DNA of 64,000 bases from Pseudomonas sp. Seg1 (GTDB lineage Bacteria > Pseudomonadota > Gammaproteobacteria > Pseudomonadales > Pseudomonadaceae), in assembly GCF_018326005.1 (NCBI RefSeq), contig NZ_AP021903.1, forward strand, positions 744,001 to 808,000, written 5' to 3'. Position numbers and translations under genes: made by a program. Under the pieces are notes generated by a model, which ran no database searches, was not told where the DNA came from, and saw only the letters and a program-made list of their open reading frames with translations. Positions 8,528-17,508 of this stretch are shown in pieces (within the stretch, counting starts at the first letter, position 1; every line of letters starts with the position of its first letter).

Positions 8528-8839
8528 TCAGGGCCGATAAGTAAAAAAGCGTCGTGCGGTTTGGTGTCGCAGTGCCTCTTGCAAGAGGTTGAGGAGTCTG
8601 CGCCCGAGTTCGATTTCGCCACTGTGAATGAGTGTAGCGGCTTCGATTCGCAATGCCTGGGCGAAATTCGGGTCGTTTTCTATTCGTTCACGAATGGTCT
8701 GCATGACGTCTCGGAATGCTAATCGGTTGAGTTGCCCATCGCCCGAGTCTTCGACTTCGCAACCCTTGACGTACTGGCCAAGATCGGCAGGTGTTTTGAG
8801 AAAGTCCTTGACGTCGAAACGGAGGAATTTTTCTGACAT
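8528..8839 (-). CDS. Small conserved hypothetical protein
   Basis: This 103-residue, largely helical soluble protein has no signal or membrane segment. The middle (ENDPNFAQALRIEAA...LIHSGEIELGRRLL) resembles the N-terminal helices of HigA-like addiction-module antidotes, but no helix-turn-helix follows, so no regulatory role can be claimed. ATG 8839 is chosen because the preceding in-frame sequence is low-complexity intergenic and REPIN DNA. Its stop overlaps an inverted repeat (GATCAGGC 8503-8510 / GCCTGATC 8522-8529) that separates it from the copper cluster. Confidence 0.6.
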   Translation of the reverse strand: MSEKFLRFDVKDFLKTPADLGQYVKGCEVEDSGDGQLNRLAFRDVMQTIRERIENDPNFAQALRIEAATLIHSGEIELGRRLLNLLQEALRHQTARRFFTYRP

Positions 8840-8982
8840 AGGATGTACACGCCTTAGGATTGAAAGACGGTGAGCGTAAGTGTGGACTCTGGATGCTGAA
8901 AGTCGGTGATTCGTTAAGTTGTTGTGGGCTGTGTCCTGCGTGGTTGTAGGATTAAAGGCATATGCAGGCAGAACAGACGTCA

Positions 8983-9072
8983 TCGCGGGCAAGCCCGCTC
9001 CCACAGGTTGCGAGGCGTACACAAAATCTGGATACACCACCGATTACTGTGGGAGCGGGCTTGCCCGCGAAG
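8983..9072. repeat. REPIN
   Basis: Inverted REP arms of the GGGCAAGCCCGCTCCCACAG type lie at both ends of a 90-base element between cobK and the small hypothetical gene. The rest of the 8840-9100 gap shows nothing else I can name. Confidence 0.92.
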
Positions 9073-9100
9073 GCGGACTTACGTTTTCGATGTTTCAGGG

Positions 9101-9823
9101 TTAACAAACAGTCGCGAGGGCGGCGAGGACTTCAGACGTTGATGCAAACTCCCGATCAACCGCCGGCAACCCCGGCCTCTTCAACACAATCACCGGCACC
9201 CCACGCTCGCGCGCCACTTCCAGCTTCGGCTCGGTCGCGGTGCTGCCGCTGTTCTTGCTGATCAGCACATCGATCTGCCGCCGCTCGAACAGCGCCCGTT
9301 CATCCTTGAGCAGAAACGGCCCGCGGGCGCCGATCACTTCGCAGCGCTCGTTGTCCGGATAAACATCCAGTGCGCGCAGGGTCCAGAACTGGTCAACAGG
9401 GATTTCGTCGAGGTGTTGCAGCGGCTCGCGACCGAGGGTGAACAATGGGCGGTGAAACGGTTTGAGTGCGGCGATCAGTTCGGCCCAATCGCTGACTTCG
9501 CGCCAGTCATCGCCCGGCTGCGGCTGCCACGCAGGACGACGCAAGGCCCAGCAGGGGATGCCAGTCAGTTGCGCGGCGGTGGCGGCGTTCAGACTGATTT
9601 GCGCGGCATAAGGATGAGTCGCATCGAGCAGCAGATCGATGCCTTCGTCACGAACGAATTGCGCCAGACCTTCGGCACCGCCATAGCCACCGACGCGCAC
9701 CTGACAGCTCAAATCAGTCGGCACCCGGCCAACCCCGGCCAAACTGTAAATGTGTTCCGGCCCCAGCGTGCGAGCAATCGCCAGCGCTTCGGTCACACCG
9801 CCCAGCAGCAGAATCCGCTTCAT
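9101..9823 (-). CDS. cobK: Precorrin-6A reductase
   Basis: The 240-residue CobK/CbiJ protein reduces precorrin-6A with NADPH during corrin ring synthesis in the cytoplasm. Recognisable features are the N-terminal LLLGGVTEAL, the DATHPYA motif near 68-74, and the C-terminal LISKNSG segment near 190. Its ATG overlaps the TAA of cbiD by one base (TAATG), so the two are coupled. It is the last gene of the minus-strand cobL-cbiD-cobK operon. Confidence 0.93.
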   Translation of the reverse strand: MKRILLLGGVTEALAIARTLGPEHIYSLAGVGRVPTDLSCQVRVGGYGGAEGLAQFVRDEGIDLLLDATHPYAAQISLNAATAAQLTGIPCWALRRPAWQPQPGDDWREVSDWAELIAALKPFHRPLFTLGREPLQHLDEIPVDQFWTLRALDVYPDNERCEVIGARGPFLLKDERALFERRQIDVLISKNSGSTATEPKLEVARERGVPVIVLKRPGLPAVDREFASTSEVLAALATVC

Positions 9824-10917
9824 TAAAAACCTCCAGCATGGCCGACAATCCCGCCCTGACGATCAATCGCAAACACCTCGACCTGCACCTGCGCCGGCAC
9901 CACGCTGCGAGCGAAATTCAACGCATGGCGACAGACCTCATCGCCCAGCGCGATCCCCGCCGCACTGGCCATGGCCAATGCCTGCTGACTGGTGTTCGCC
10001 TCACGAATACCTTGCTGTAAAACCTCATCAGCGCCAATCGCCGCCGCCCACTGCGCCAGTTGCGGCAGATCGATGCTCGAGTGACGGGAGTGCAGATCCA
10101 TATGCCCGGCCGCGAGTTTGCTGATCTTGCCGAAGCCCCCGCACAGGCTGAGTTTATCCACAGGTACTTTGCGCAAATGCTTGAGCACTGCGCCGACGAA
10201 ATCGCCCATTTCGATCAGGGCGATTTCCGGCAGGTCGTAGACCCTTCGCATGGTGTCTTCGCTGGCATTGCCGGTGCACGCGGCGATATGCAGGTAGCCG
10301 TTGGTCTTGGCGACATCAATGCCTTGATGGATCGACGCGATGTAAGCCGCGCAGGAAAATGGCCGGACGATGCCGCTGGTGCCGAGGATCGACAGGCCGC
10401 CGAGAATGCCCAGGCGCGGGTTCATGGTTTTCAGCGCCAGCGCTTCGCCGCCTTCGACGTTGACCGTGACATCGAAGCCGCCGGCATAACCGGTTTCGGT
10501 GGCGAGCAGGCTCAGGTGATCGCTGATCATCTTGCGTGGCACCGGATTAATCGCCGGTTCGCCGACGCCCAGCACCAGTCCGGGGCGGGTCACGGTGCCG
10601 ACGCCAATACCGGCAATGAAACGGATTCCCGGTTCGTCTTTCAGCTGCACTCGCGAATAAAGCAGCGCGCCGTGGGTCACGTCCGGGTCGTCACCGGCAT
10701 CCTTTATGGTCCCGGCTTCGGCGCCGTCAGCGGTCAGGCGACAGAACTCCAGACGCATCTGCACTTGCTTGCCCTTGGGCAACACAATCTGCACCGCGTC
10801 GGCCGAGATCCCGCCGAGCAACAGGCGAGCGGCGGCGAGGCTGGTGGCGGTGGCGCAACTGCCGGTGGTCAGGCCGCTGCGCAGCGGTGCGGGTTGTTCG
10901 GCGGTTTCGTCACGCAT
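9823..10917 (-). CDS. cbiD: Cobalt-precorrin-5B (C1)-methyltransferase CbiD
   Basis: This 364-residue CbiD protein methylates C1 of the corrin ring using SAM. The conserved N-terminus [13 protein letters not shown] and the internal [10 protein letters not shown] region identify the family. ATG 10917 overlaps the end of cobL by eight bases. CbiD is classically the anaerobic-route enzyme, yet here it sits beside oxygen-dependent CobG and no CobF is seen; P. aeruginosa shows the same combination (PA2908). Confidence 0.94.
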   Translation of the reverse strand: MRDETAEQPAPLRSGLTTGSCATATSLAAARLLLGGISADAVQIVLPKGKQVQMRLEFCRLTADGAEAGTIKDAGDDPDVTHGALLYSRVQLKDEPGIRFIAGIGVGTVTRPGLVLGVGEPAINPVPRKMISDHLSLLATETGYAGGFDVTVNVEGGEALALKTMNPRLGILGGLSILGTSGIVRPFSCAAYIASIHQGIDVAKTNGYLHIAACTGNASEDTMRRVYDLPEIALIEMGDFVGAVLKHLRKVPVDKLSLCGGFGKISKLAAGHMDLHSRHSSIDLPQLAQWAAAIGADEVLQQGIREANTSQQALAMASAAGIALGDEVCRHALNFARSVVPAQVQVEVFAIDRQGGIVGHAGGF

Positions 10918-12121
10918 CGAGAGGTTTGACCAGATCGAGCAGAGTGATCGGCAGCGCCTGGCGCCAGGTGTCGAACTCGCCGAGCGGTTGCGCCTGGGCG
11001 ACATGGATGCGTGTCAACTCGCCGCCGAAGCGTTCGCGCCAGTTCATCAGGGTGACTTCGCTTTGCAGGGTGACCGCGTTGGCGACCAGTCGGCCGCCGG
11101 GTTTGAGTTGTTCCCAGCAGGTCTCGAACACACCGTCGCGGGTCACGCCGCCACCAATGAATATCGCGTCCGGGCGCTCCAGTCCGGCGAGTGCCTGCGG
11201 TGCACGACCACGGATCAATTGCAGGCCGGGCACGCCCAGCGCATCGCGGTTGTATTCGATCAATTGCTGGCGGCCGTCATCGGCCTCGATAGCGAGTGTT
11301 CGGCAACTCGGATACGCGCGCATCCACTCGATGCCGATCGAGCCGCTGCCGGCGCCGACGTCCCACAGCAGTTCGCCGGGCGTTGGGGCGAGCCGGGCGA
11401 GGGTGATGGCGCGCACGTCGCGTTTGGTCAGTTGGCCGTCATGCCGGAAAGCCGAGTCGGGCAGCCCGGCCAAACGCGACAGGCGCGGCGTATCGGCATC
11501 GGCCAGACATTCGAGGGCGATGACATTCAGATCGGCAATCGGTGAGTCGTTCCAGTCATTGGCCGTGCCATCGACGCGGCGTTCGGCGCTACCACCCAGA
11601 TGCTCCAGCACGCTCATCCGACTCGGACCGAAGCCACGCTCACGGAGCAATTGCGCGACCGCCGCCGGACTCTGTCCGTCATTGCTCAGCAACAACAGGC
11701 GCACGCCGCTGAACAAATGCGCGTTGAGCGCTGCCAGCGGCCGGGCCACCAAGGACAGCGTCACCACCTCTTGCAACGGCCAGCCGAGACGGGCGGCAGC
11801 CAGCGAACAGGAAGACGGCGCCGGTAGGATCAGCATCTCGTCACTCGGTATCTGCCGCGCCAGGCTGGCGCCGACGCCGTAGAACATCGGGTCACCGCTG
11901 GCCAAGACACACACCGCTTCGCCACGCTGTTCCAGCACGGGCGCCAGGGAGAAAGGACTTGGCCACAATTGCCGTTCACCACGAATGCACACCGGCAACA
12001 GGTCCAGTTGGCGCTGGCCGCCGACGATCCGCGAGGCGCCCATCAGGGCTCGCCGGGCATTTTTGCCCAAGCCCTTGAAGCCGTCTTCACCGATTCCCAC
12101 AACCGTCAGCCAGGGTGTCAT
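10910..12121 (-). CDS. cobL: Precorrin-6Y C5,15-methyltransferase (decarboxylating)
   Basis: The 403-residue CobL is a fusion of CbiE and CbiT. The N-terminal half (VVGIGEDGF at 6-14) is the tetrapyrrole methylase that acts at C5. The C-terminal half carries the Rossmann SAM motif [15 protein letters not shown] (about 238-252) for C15 methylation and decarboxylation of the C12 side chain. ATG 12121 begins the conserved reading; an upstream in-frame TTG is unlikely. It is the first gene of the minus-strand cob operon and diverges from the inserted three-gene cassette. Confidence 0.94.
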   Translation of the reverse strand: MTPWLTVVGIGEDGFKGLGKNARRALMGASRIVGGQRQLDLLPVCIRGERQLWPSPFSLAPVLEQRGEAVCVLASGDPMFYGVGASLARQIPSDEMLILPAPSSCSLAAARLGWPLQEVVTLSLVARPLAALNAHLFSGVRLLLLSNDGQSPAAVAQLLRERGFGPSRMSVLEHLGGSAERRVDGTANDWNDSPIADLNVIALECLADADTPRLSRLAGLPDSAFRHDGQLTKRDVRAITLARLAPTPGELLWDVGAGSGSIGIEWMRAYPSCRTLAIEADDGRQQLIEYNRDALGVPGLQLIRGRAPQALAGLERPDAIFIGGGVTRDGVFETCWEQLKPGGRLVANAVTLQSEVTLMNWRERFGGELTRIHVAQAQPLGEFDTWRQALPITLLDLVKPLDA

Positions 12122-12277
12122 GCCGTTCCTCAATCGCGTGCTTAACCATTAATGGGCGACATGATAACGCGATGGCTGCGCACTGACTGCTATCGATTTT
12201 TAAAGAACTAGCGGAAATCAAATGTTTAGGTTGTTTTTCTAAAGGCTATTTATTTGTTGTTAAGTTGTTGTTGAGTG

Positions 12278-12307
12278 GCGCGCAACTTTATTAACGGATG
12301 TGCGCGC
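12278..12307. promoter_or_regulatory. Dyad in the cobL / cassette divergent region
   Basis: GCGCGCA (12278-12284) and TGCGCGC (12301-12307) form an inverted repeat with 16 bases between, inside an otherwise AT-rich 240-base divergent intergenic region. It lies 55 bases upstream of the first cassette gene and could be an operator or a leader hairpin. I see no cobalamin riboswitch in this gap. Confidence 0.35.
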
Positions 12308-12361
12308 AGTATTAATCGTCAAGTGCCGCCAGGCCAATGAATGTTAAGGAGTAACTTGTAT

Positions 12362-13033
12362 ATGAGCACCGTTCAACAACCGTTCAATTCACTCTCTGAT
12401 GAAAGCAGTTCAACGGTAATGGGCAGTAATGTACTGTCTTTTTTTGCCGGGCTGACGCACGCGGATAAGCAGTTCATCAAGAACAGCATGCGCTGGGCGG
12501 AATACCGGGCTGACCAACGCTTTAACAGAAAGCGGTCTTCTGCAGACTGGTTCGAGTTTTACTCAGGCGTCATGTGGTCCGTCGGTTGGGGTCTGGAGCA
12601 TGCCCCGGTCATTGTCGCAGCTCGTGATTTTTCCGGTGATGTGCTGGAGGTGTGGGCGAATTCATTGTCCACTCAATTAAGCAGGGAAAAGGTCAGCCGG
12701 ATGAAAGAGACGTTTCAGCGGCTTGAGTACAACCCGGGAGCGATCGAGTTGTTTACCGACAGCACACGCAAGTGGGGCGACTTCCGTTTTTCCCCAGCGC
12801 AATACAATTTTCACAAGGAGTTGGAGATTGTGATCAGTAACGTTCGTTTGCTGAGTTCCGAATGGGTATCAACTCATCTGTTCTGGAATCTCCGGCACAC
12901 GACTTCGCAACTTGATATTCAGTCCCGACGCTTTGTGATCACGCCGCGTCAGATGGATCGATATCGGGATTCATTGGCAGAATCATTGCGTGAAATGCGC
13001 ATGAAGGAAATAGAACTTTCGGCTGGCGTCTGA
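12362..13033 (+). CDS. Unknown protein A of the three-paralogue cassette
   Basis: The 223-residue soluble protein is of a family I cannot name and has no signal peptide or membrane segment. Visible blocks are KQFIKNSMRWAEY (about 44-56), a Trp-rich WFEFYSGVMWSVGWG (67-81), LFTDSTRKWGDF (about 135-146), a hydrophobic block ending SEWVSTHLFWNL (near 170-181), and a C-terminal charged helix. The same blocks recur in the next gene's product, so A and B appear to be diverged paralogues. ATG 12362 follows AAGGAG by ten bases; ATG 12341 would overlap that site. The gene interrupts the usual cobL/cobG divergence. Confidence 0.8.
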   Translation: MSTVQQPFNSLSDESSSTVMGSNVLSFFAGLTHADKQFIKNSMRWAEYRADQRFNRKRSSADWFEFYSGVMWSVGWGLEHAPVIVAARDFSGDVLEVWANSLSTQLSREKVSRMKETFQRLEYNPGAIELFTDSTRKWGDFRFSPAQYNFHKELEIVISNVRLLSSEWVSTHLFWNLRHTTSQLDIQSRRFVITPRQMDRYRDSLAESLREMRMKEIELSAGV

Positions 13034-13172
13034 TTTGCTGAAAATATGGCCGTATTAGTGTTCTGTTTTCTGAAACTAATTGAATGAAATGCAAGTTGCC
13101 TGGGCGCTGGATGACGGTTACTTTGCAACTACGCCATGACGGCGTTCTAACTAACTCGAAGGAATCGTATTT

Positions 13173-13997
13173 ATGAATGAAGTTACTGGTCACGTTCTTA
13201 CCGCTGCGCAACGTATTGCGTTTATCAAGGAGAATAATGAAGTCATTGCTGCGCAATCCCAACCGGTACTGCAACCGCGTGTCGCCAGCTTCGGTGCCGT
13301 ATTGCCAGTCGACAAGGATGAACTGAACGCCGCCATTATGGGATCGGGTGTTGCGGGTTTTGATGCAAGCATGTCCAAGCGCAGCAAACGGATTGTCAAA
13401 AATACCTATATGTATGCGGACCTGAGCGCCCTGCTCAAATTTCCGAACGCCAATCAGAGAGAGCAGCGCTACGCCGAGTTCATGCGAATCATGCAGCTGG
13501 CCGGTTGGTTTCCGTTTAGCCAACCCTATAACCGCTACACAGCGTCTTCGCAGAAACTGACCATGGATAACCTGGCGCTGTCTTTGATCCATACAGCGGT
13601 GGGTGCGGCAGTCAATCAAGGTCAAGCCGCATTAAAAGTGCTATCGACTGTAGCGGACGCCACTCTGGAAGCTCTCAAGAACGAGCCGGAAGCATTGAAG
13701 CTCTTTGAGAAAAACTCGAAAAGAGCCGAAGGTGGCAACTTCTGCATGACCAGTTCGCTGGAGGATGCTGATGGTGAAATCACCATGGCAGTCGCCGCGG
13801 TGCAGTACTTCGCCAAGGCTCAGCCCACCAAGGTCCTGTTTGTTGAATGGTCCAGTTCCAGTGTCGAGATCTACAACGGCGCCACCACCATGACTATCGA
13901 AGAACAAGACTATCTGGATGTCGAGCCATTGATCATCAAAACACTCGCCGAACAGCGTAAAAAAGCACTGAGCATAGAGTTTGGCAAAGCAGCCTGA
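13173..13997 (+). CDS. Unknown protein B of the three-paralogue cassette
   Basis: This 274-residue soluble protein is of unknown function. An N-terminal extension of about 65 residues is followed by KRIVKNTYMYAD, RYAEFMRIMQLAGWFPF, a TMDNLALSLIHTAVGAAV helix, LKLFEKNSKRAEGGNF, then two strand-like blocks, EITMAVAAVQYF and TKVLFVEWSSSSVEIYNG. These align by eye with blocks of protein A (KNSMRWAEY, VMWSVGWG, IELFTDSTRKWGDF, HLFWNL), implying common ancestry. GAAGGA precedes ATG 13173 at nine bases. It is separated from gene A by 139 bases and from gene C by a terminator-like hairpin. Confidence 0.82.
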   Translation: MNEVTGHVLTAAQRIAFIKENNEVIAAQSQPVLQPRVASFGAVLPVDKDELNAAIMGSGVAGFDASMSKRSKRIVKNTYMYADLSALLKFPNANQREQRYAEFMRIMQLAGWFPFSQPYNRYTASSQKLTMDNLALSLIHTAVGAAVNQGQAALKVLSTVADATLEALKNEPEALKLFEKNSKRAEGGNFCMTSSLEDADGEITMAVAAVQYFAKAQPTKVLFVEWSSSSVEIYNGATTMTIEEQDYLDVEPLIIKTLAEQRKKALSIEFGKAA

Positions 13998-14009
13998 ATT
14001 CAAATAAAG

Positions 14010-14033
14010 CCAGAGGCGTAAGCCTCTGGTTTT
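14010..14033 (+). terminator. Intercistronic terminator/attenuator hairpin
   Basis: A perfect 8-bp stem CCAGAGGC/GCCTCTGG with a GTAA loop is followed by TTTT. It ends two bases before the AGGAG of the third cassette gene, so it probably lowers that gene's expression relative to the first two. Confidence 0.7.
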
Positions 14034-14048
14034 CAGGAGATGGAAAAA

Positions 14049-14711
14049 ATGGACTTTAACTCTGGATATAAACCGTTCATATGTGCGGGCGCTGTTATTT
14101 TGGTGGCGAATGACTTGTCGGAATCGAATACCCGCGACATTCTTGATGCGTTGCTTTACGCACAAACCGCTGCCGCTAATAACGTTACGGACTTTTCCCA
14201 GGCAGCGTCATGGACCAACGCCCACAAAATCGCGATGAGGGTGACCGGTGCAATGCTGCTGGACGATCCCGATGCAAGTCTTCCTGCCCCGATGCACGAA
14301 AGTTTCAGCTTGATCGAGTTGGTGCAAAAGGTTTTACGCAACTGGCCGCTTGGCACAGCTGCGTCGGTATTGGATTCAACAGGGCAGAGTCGGCTTGATC
14401 TGCCATTTTCGACACCCGCGATTGAGACGCTTCAACAGCACGTTGTGCATCAGGGCAGATGGGTACGGTTTATGTTCAGCCTCATTTCCGCCGATTTGAC
14501 CATCACGACGGTGATGATCGCTTTCGAGTTTGATGAGGTCATGGGCGGCAATGTTCTTCAGCACCGATTCAACACAGAAAAAGTACTGGGTAACTTATCT
14601 GTAGACGGTTATAGGGCGCAGGCAGATCCGGAGGACTATGAGTTTTCTCGCGCAACAATCATTTCGTTGTTGGGCGAACTTCGCAATGAACACATTATCG
14701 CTTTGGCTTAA
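14049..14711 (+). CDS. Unknown protein C of the three-paralogue cassette
   Basis: The 220-residue soluble protein has no recognised family. Blocks DILDALLYAQTAA, SWTNAHKIAMRVTGAMLL, FSLIELVQKVL and RFMFSLISADLTITTVMIAFEF fall in the same order as the helix, aromatic, helix and strand blocks of proteins A and B, so it may be a third, more diverged paralogue. ATG 14049 is preferred because AGGAG lies nine bases upstream; ATG 14040 would touch that site. The gene ends before a weak hairpin and cobG follows in the same direction. Confidence 0.78.
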   Translation: MDFNSGYKPFICAGAVILVANDLSESNTRDILDALLYAQTAAANNVTDFSQAASWTNAHKIAMRVTGAMLLDDPDASLPAPMHESFSLIELVQKVLRNWPLGTAASVLDSTGQSRLDLPFSTPAIETLQQHVVHQGRWVRFMFSLISADLTITTVMIAFEFDEVMGGNVLQHRFNTEKVLGNLSVDGYRAQADPEDYEFSRATIISLLGELRNEHIIALA

Positions 14712-14769
14712 GGGATTGCTCGTCGCTCAAGCGCTTTCAATTCAACTGCTGTCCGGTCAGTCAGACGAT

Positions 14770-14796
14770 CCGACGGCAGACTTTTCATGCCGTCGG
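14770..14796 (+). terminator. Hairpin between the cassette and cobG
   Basis: CCGACGGCA and TGCCGTCGG form a 9-bp stem with a nine-base loop. No U-run follows on the plus strand, so it is a weak terminator at best, or a boundary hairpin separating the cassette from cobG. Confidence 0.45.
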
Positions 14797-14859
14797 ACAA
14801 AGCAGGCATAATACCGCGCCTTTCACACGCAACCGGTCAGCCCCTTGAACGAACGCCCG

Positions 14860-16158
14860 ATGTCCACCGCCATACGCCCCTCGGCTTGCCCGGGGTTGCT
14901 GCGTATTGTCCAGGCATTGGACGGTGGCATCTGCCGGATCAAACTCAATGGCGGCTCAATCAGCGCCGACCAGGCAGATGCTGTGGCCAATGCCGCCGAG
15001 CAATTCGCGGGCGGGGCGATCGAGGCGACTAACCGCGCCAATCTGCAGATTCGCGGGATCGGCGAGCAAAGCAGTGCGCTGATCGACAGCCTGCTCGCCG
15101 CCGGGCTTGGGCCACGCAACGCAGCGGGCGACGACGTGCGCAACCTGATGCTCAGCCCGACCGCCGGGATTGACCGGCAGATGCGCTTCGACACCCGCGC
15201 ACTCGCCGAGCAGATTCTCGACACGCTGCAAAGCCACCCCCGTTTCCACGAGTTGAGCGCCAAGTTCGCTGTGCAACTGGATGGCGGTGAAGCACTGGCG
15301 ATGCTCGAACACCCGCATGATCTGTGGTTGTCGGCTTTCGAACGCGACGGCGAAGCGTTGCTCGCGTTCGGTCTGGCTGGGTGCCCGACGGATCGTGCGG
15401 TCGGCGCCGTGACGCTGGAAAACGCACATGCGCTGGTGGTGGTGGTGCTGGAGTTGTTCCTGGATCTGGCTCGACCCGAGCAGACGCGGATGCGTCATTT
15501 GCTCGATGAGTTGCCGATGCTGGCGTTTCTTGAACAACTCAGGACACGCCTGCCGATCAAGGCGAACAGCGGTTGGCAGCGCACCCCGGCAACAGGCGAT
15601 CTGCATATCGGCGCTCACCAACAAAACGCGGACAACCTTGTTTACGTCGGCGCGGTGCCGCCCCTCGGTCGCCTCGACCCGATCATGCTGCGCGGTGCCG
15701 CTCGACTGGCCCGCCAGTTTGGCGACGGCAGCCTGCGCTTCACGCCGTGGCAGAGTCTGTTGCTGCCCAACGTAAAAGCGAGCGATGCCGCTCAATTGCT
15801 CGAAAGCCTCAAGAGCCTGAACTTGTTGACCGAGGCCGTTGAGCCCTTGTCGAGAATCATTGCCTGCACCGGCTCAAACGGCTGCGGCAAAGGTCTGGCC
15901 GACACCAAGCACGATGCCCGACGACTGGGGACGCTGTTGCCCCAGGCGCAGAGCGTGCACTTGTCCGGTTGCACGCGTTCATGCGCAGCCGCTCACTGTG
16001 CCCCGGCGACGTTGCTGGCCGTCAGTGCCGGTCATTACGACCTCTATTTTCGCGATGCAGCGCTGCCGGGTTTCGGCGCGTTGCACGCACGCAATCTTAC
16101 TATTGAAGCGGCCGCGACCCTGCTCGCCGCCCGCTCCCGGAGCCCCCTTGATGCTTGA
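14860..16158 (+). CDS. cobG: Precorrin-3B synthase CobG
   Basis: The 432-residue protein resembles nitrite/sulfite reductases and uses O2 with an Fe-S centre to hydroxylate precorrin-3A and form the ring lactone, the key aerobic step. The Cys pattern CTGSNGCGKG (about 341-350) and SGCTRSCAA (about 373-381) provides cluster ligands, and ACPGLLRI near residue 9 is typical of the N-terminus. ATG 14860 is used; TTG 14845 is in frame. The end overlaps cobH by eight bases. It opens the plus-strand cobGHIJ operon. Confidence 0.9.
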   Translation: MSTAIRPSACPGLLRIVQALDGGICRIKLNGGSISADQADAVANAAEQFAGGAIEATNRANLQIRGIGEQSSALIDSLLAAGLGPRNAAGDDVRNLMLSPTAGIDRQMRFDTRALAEQILDTLQSHPRFHELSAKFAVQLDGGEALAMLEHPHDLWLSAFERDGEALLAFGLAGCPTDRAVGAVTLENAHALVVVVLELFLDLARPEQTRMRHLLDELPMLAFLEQLRTRLPIKANSGWQRTPATGDLHIGAHQQNADNLVYVGAVPPLGRLDPIMLRGAARLARQFGDGSLRFTPWQSLLLPNVKASDAAQLLESLKSLNLLTEAVEPLSRIIACTGSNGCGKGLADTKHDARRLGTLLPQAQSVHLSGCTRSCAAAHCAPATLLAVSAGHYDLYFRDAALPGFGALHARNLTIEAAATLLAARSRSPLDA

Positions 16159-16777
16159 TTACATCCGCGACGGTCAGGAGATCTATCGCAACTCCTTCGC
16201 GATCATTCGCAGCGAGGCCAATCTGGCGCGCATCCCGGCCGATCTGGAAAAACTCGCGGTGCGGGTGATCCACGCCTGCGGCATGGTCGAGGCGGTCGAC
16301 GGTTTGCAGTTCTCTGAAGGTGCGGGCAAGGCCGGGCGCGATGCGCTGGCCGCCGGTGCACCGATCCTCTGTGATGCGCGCATGGTGTCCGAAGGCGTGA
16401 CTCGCGCGCGATTGCCGGCGAATAACGAAGTGATTTGTACTTTGCGCGACGAAAGCGTGCCTGAGCTGGCCCGCGAGTTGGGCAACACCCGCTCTGCTGC
16501 CGCACTGGAACTGTGGCGTCCGCATCTGGCAGGCAGCGTGGTGGTGATCGGCAATGCGCCGACCGCGCTGTTCTATCTGCTGGAAATGCTTGACGCCGGC
16601 GCGCCGAAACCGGCGCTGATCCTCGGCTTCCCCGTGGGCTTCGTCGGTGCCGCCGAATCGAAAGCAGCGCTGGCCGCTGACAGTCGCGGCGTGCCGTTCG
16701 TGATCATGCAAGGTCGGCTCGGCGGCAGCGCCATGGCCGCCGCTGCGGTCAACGCCCTCGCCACGGAGATCGAATGA
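16151..16777 (+). CDS. cobH: Precorrin-8X methylmutase CobH
   Basis: The 208-residue CobH/CbiC protein moves a methyl group from C11 to C12 to give hydrogenobyrinate. The conserved [11 protein letters not shown] block (about 37-47) contains the catalytic His. [13 protein letters not shown] (about 158-170) is the family's C-terminal signature. The ATG overlaps the cobG stop by eight bases and the TGA overlaps cobI as ATGA, so the operon is tightly coupled. Confidence 0.95.
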   Translation: MLDYIRDGQEIYRNSFAIIRSEANLARIPADLEKLAVRVIHACGMVEAVDGLQFSEGAGKAGRDALAAGAPILCDARMVSEGVTRARLPANNEVICTLRDESVPELARELGNTRSAAALELWRPHLAGSVVVIGNAPTALFYLLEMLDAGAPKPALILGFPVGFVGAAESKAALAADSRGVPFVIMQGRLGGSAMAAAAVNALATEIE

Positions 16778-17508
16778 TGCAGGCAAAAGGACGTTTGATT
16801 GGCCTGGGCGTCGGCCCCGGTGATCCGGAGCTGATTACCGTCAAGGCCCTGCGCCTGCTGCGCGAATCGCCGGTGGTGGCGTACTTCGTCGCCAAGGGTA
16901 AAAAGGGCAACGCTTTCGGCATCATCGAAGCACACCTGCAAGACGCGCAAAATCTGCTGCCGCTGGTGTATCCGGTGACCACTGAAGTCCTGCCGGCACC
17001 GCTGTCCTATGAGCAGGTCATCAGCGATTTCTACGACGAAGCCGCCGAAACCGTGGCCGCGCATCTGGATGCCGGTCGTGACGTGGCAGTGATCTGTGAG
17101 GGTGATCCGTTCTTCTACGGTTCCTACATGTATCTGCATGATCGGCTGGCCAACCGCTACGAAGCGCAAGTGGTGCCGGGTGTGTGCTCGATGCTCGGTG
17201 GCGCTTCGGTGCTGGGTGCGCCGCTGGTGTATCGCAATCAGAGTCTGTCGGTGCTCTCTGGCGTGTTGCCCCACGAAGAACTGAAACGTCGTCTGGCCGA
17301 TGCCGACGCAGCGGTGATCATGAAATTGGGGCGCAATTTCCCCAAGGTGCGTCAGGTGCTGGAAGAACTCGGTCTGGCCGAGCGCGCGCTGTACGTTGAG
17401 CGCGCGACCATGGCCAATCAGAAAATTGTGCCGATGGATCAGGTCGAGCCGATGTCGTCGCCGTACTTCTCGCTGATCATTGTGCCCGGCGAACGGTGGC
17501 AAGGCTGA
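16774..17508 (+). CDS. cobI: Precorrin-2 C20-methyltransferase CobI
   Basis: The 244-residue SAM-dependent tetrapyrrole methylase converts precorrin-2 to precorrin-3A. It shows the family's [13 protein letters not shown] motif (about 10-22) and the [13 protein letters not shown] loop (about 109-121). Two ATGs in a row (16774 and 16777) are possible starts; the first overlaps the cobH stop. Its own TGA overlaps the cobJ ATG (TGATG). Confidence 0.95.
   Translation: MMQAKGRLIGLGVGPGDPELITVKALRLLRESPVVAYFVAKGKKGNAFGIIEAHLQDAQNLLPLVYPVTTEVLPAPLSYEQVISDFYDEAAETVAAHLDAGRDVAVICEGDPFFYGSYMYLHDRLANRYEAQVVPGVCSMLGGASVLGAPLVYRNQSLSVLSGVLPHEELKRRLADADAAVIMKLGRNFPKVRQVLEELGLAERALYVERATMANQKIVPMDQVEPMSSPYFSLIIVPGERWQG

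Noticed and set aside
12122..12361. Cobalamin riboswitch upstream of cobL or the cassette
   Set aside because: No B12-box-like sequence or the expected multi-helix leader is visible in the AT-rich gap.
14712..14859. Cobalamin riboswitch upstream of cobG
   Set aside because: The gap is only about 150 bases and holds one simple hairpin; no B12-box pattern is seen.
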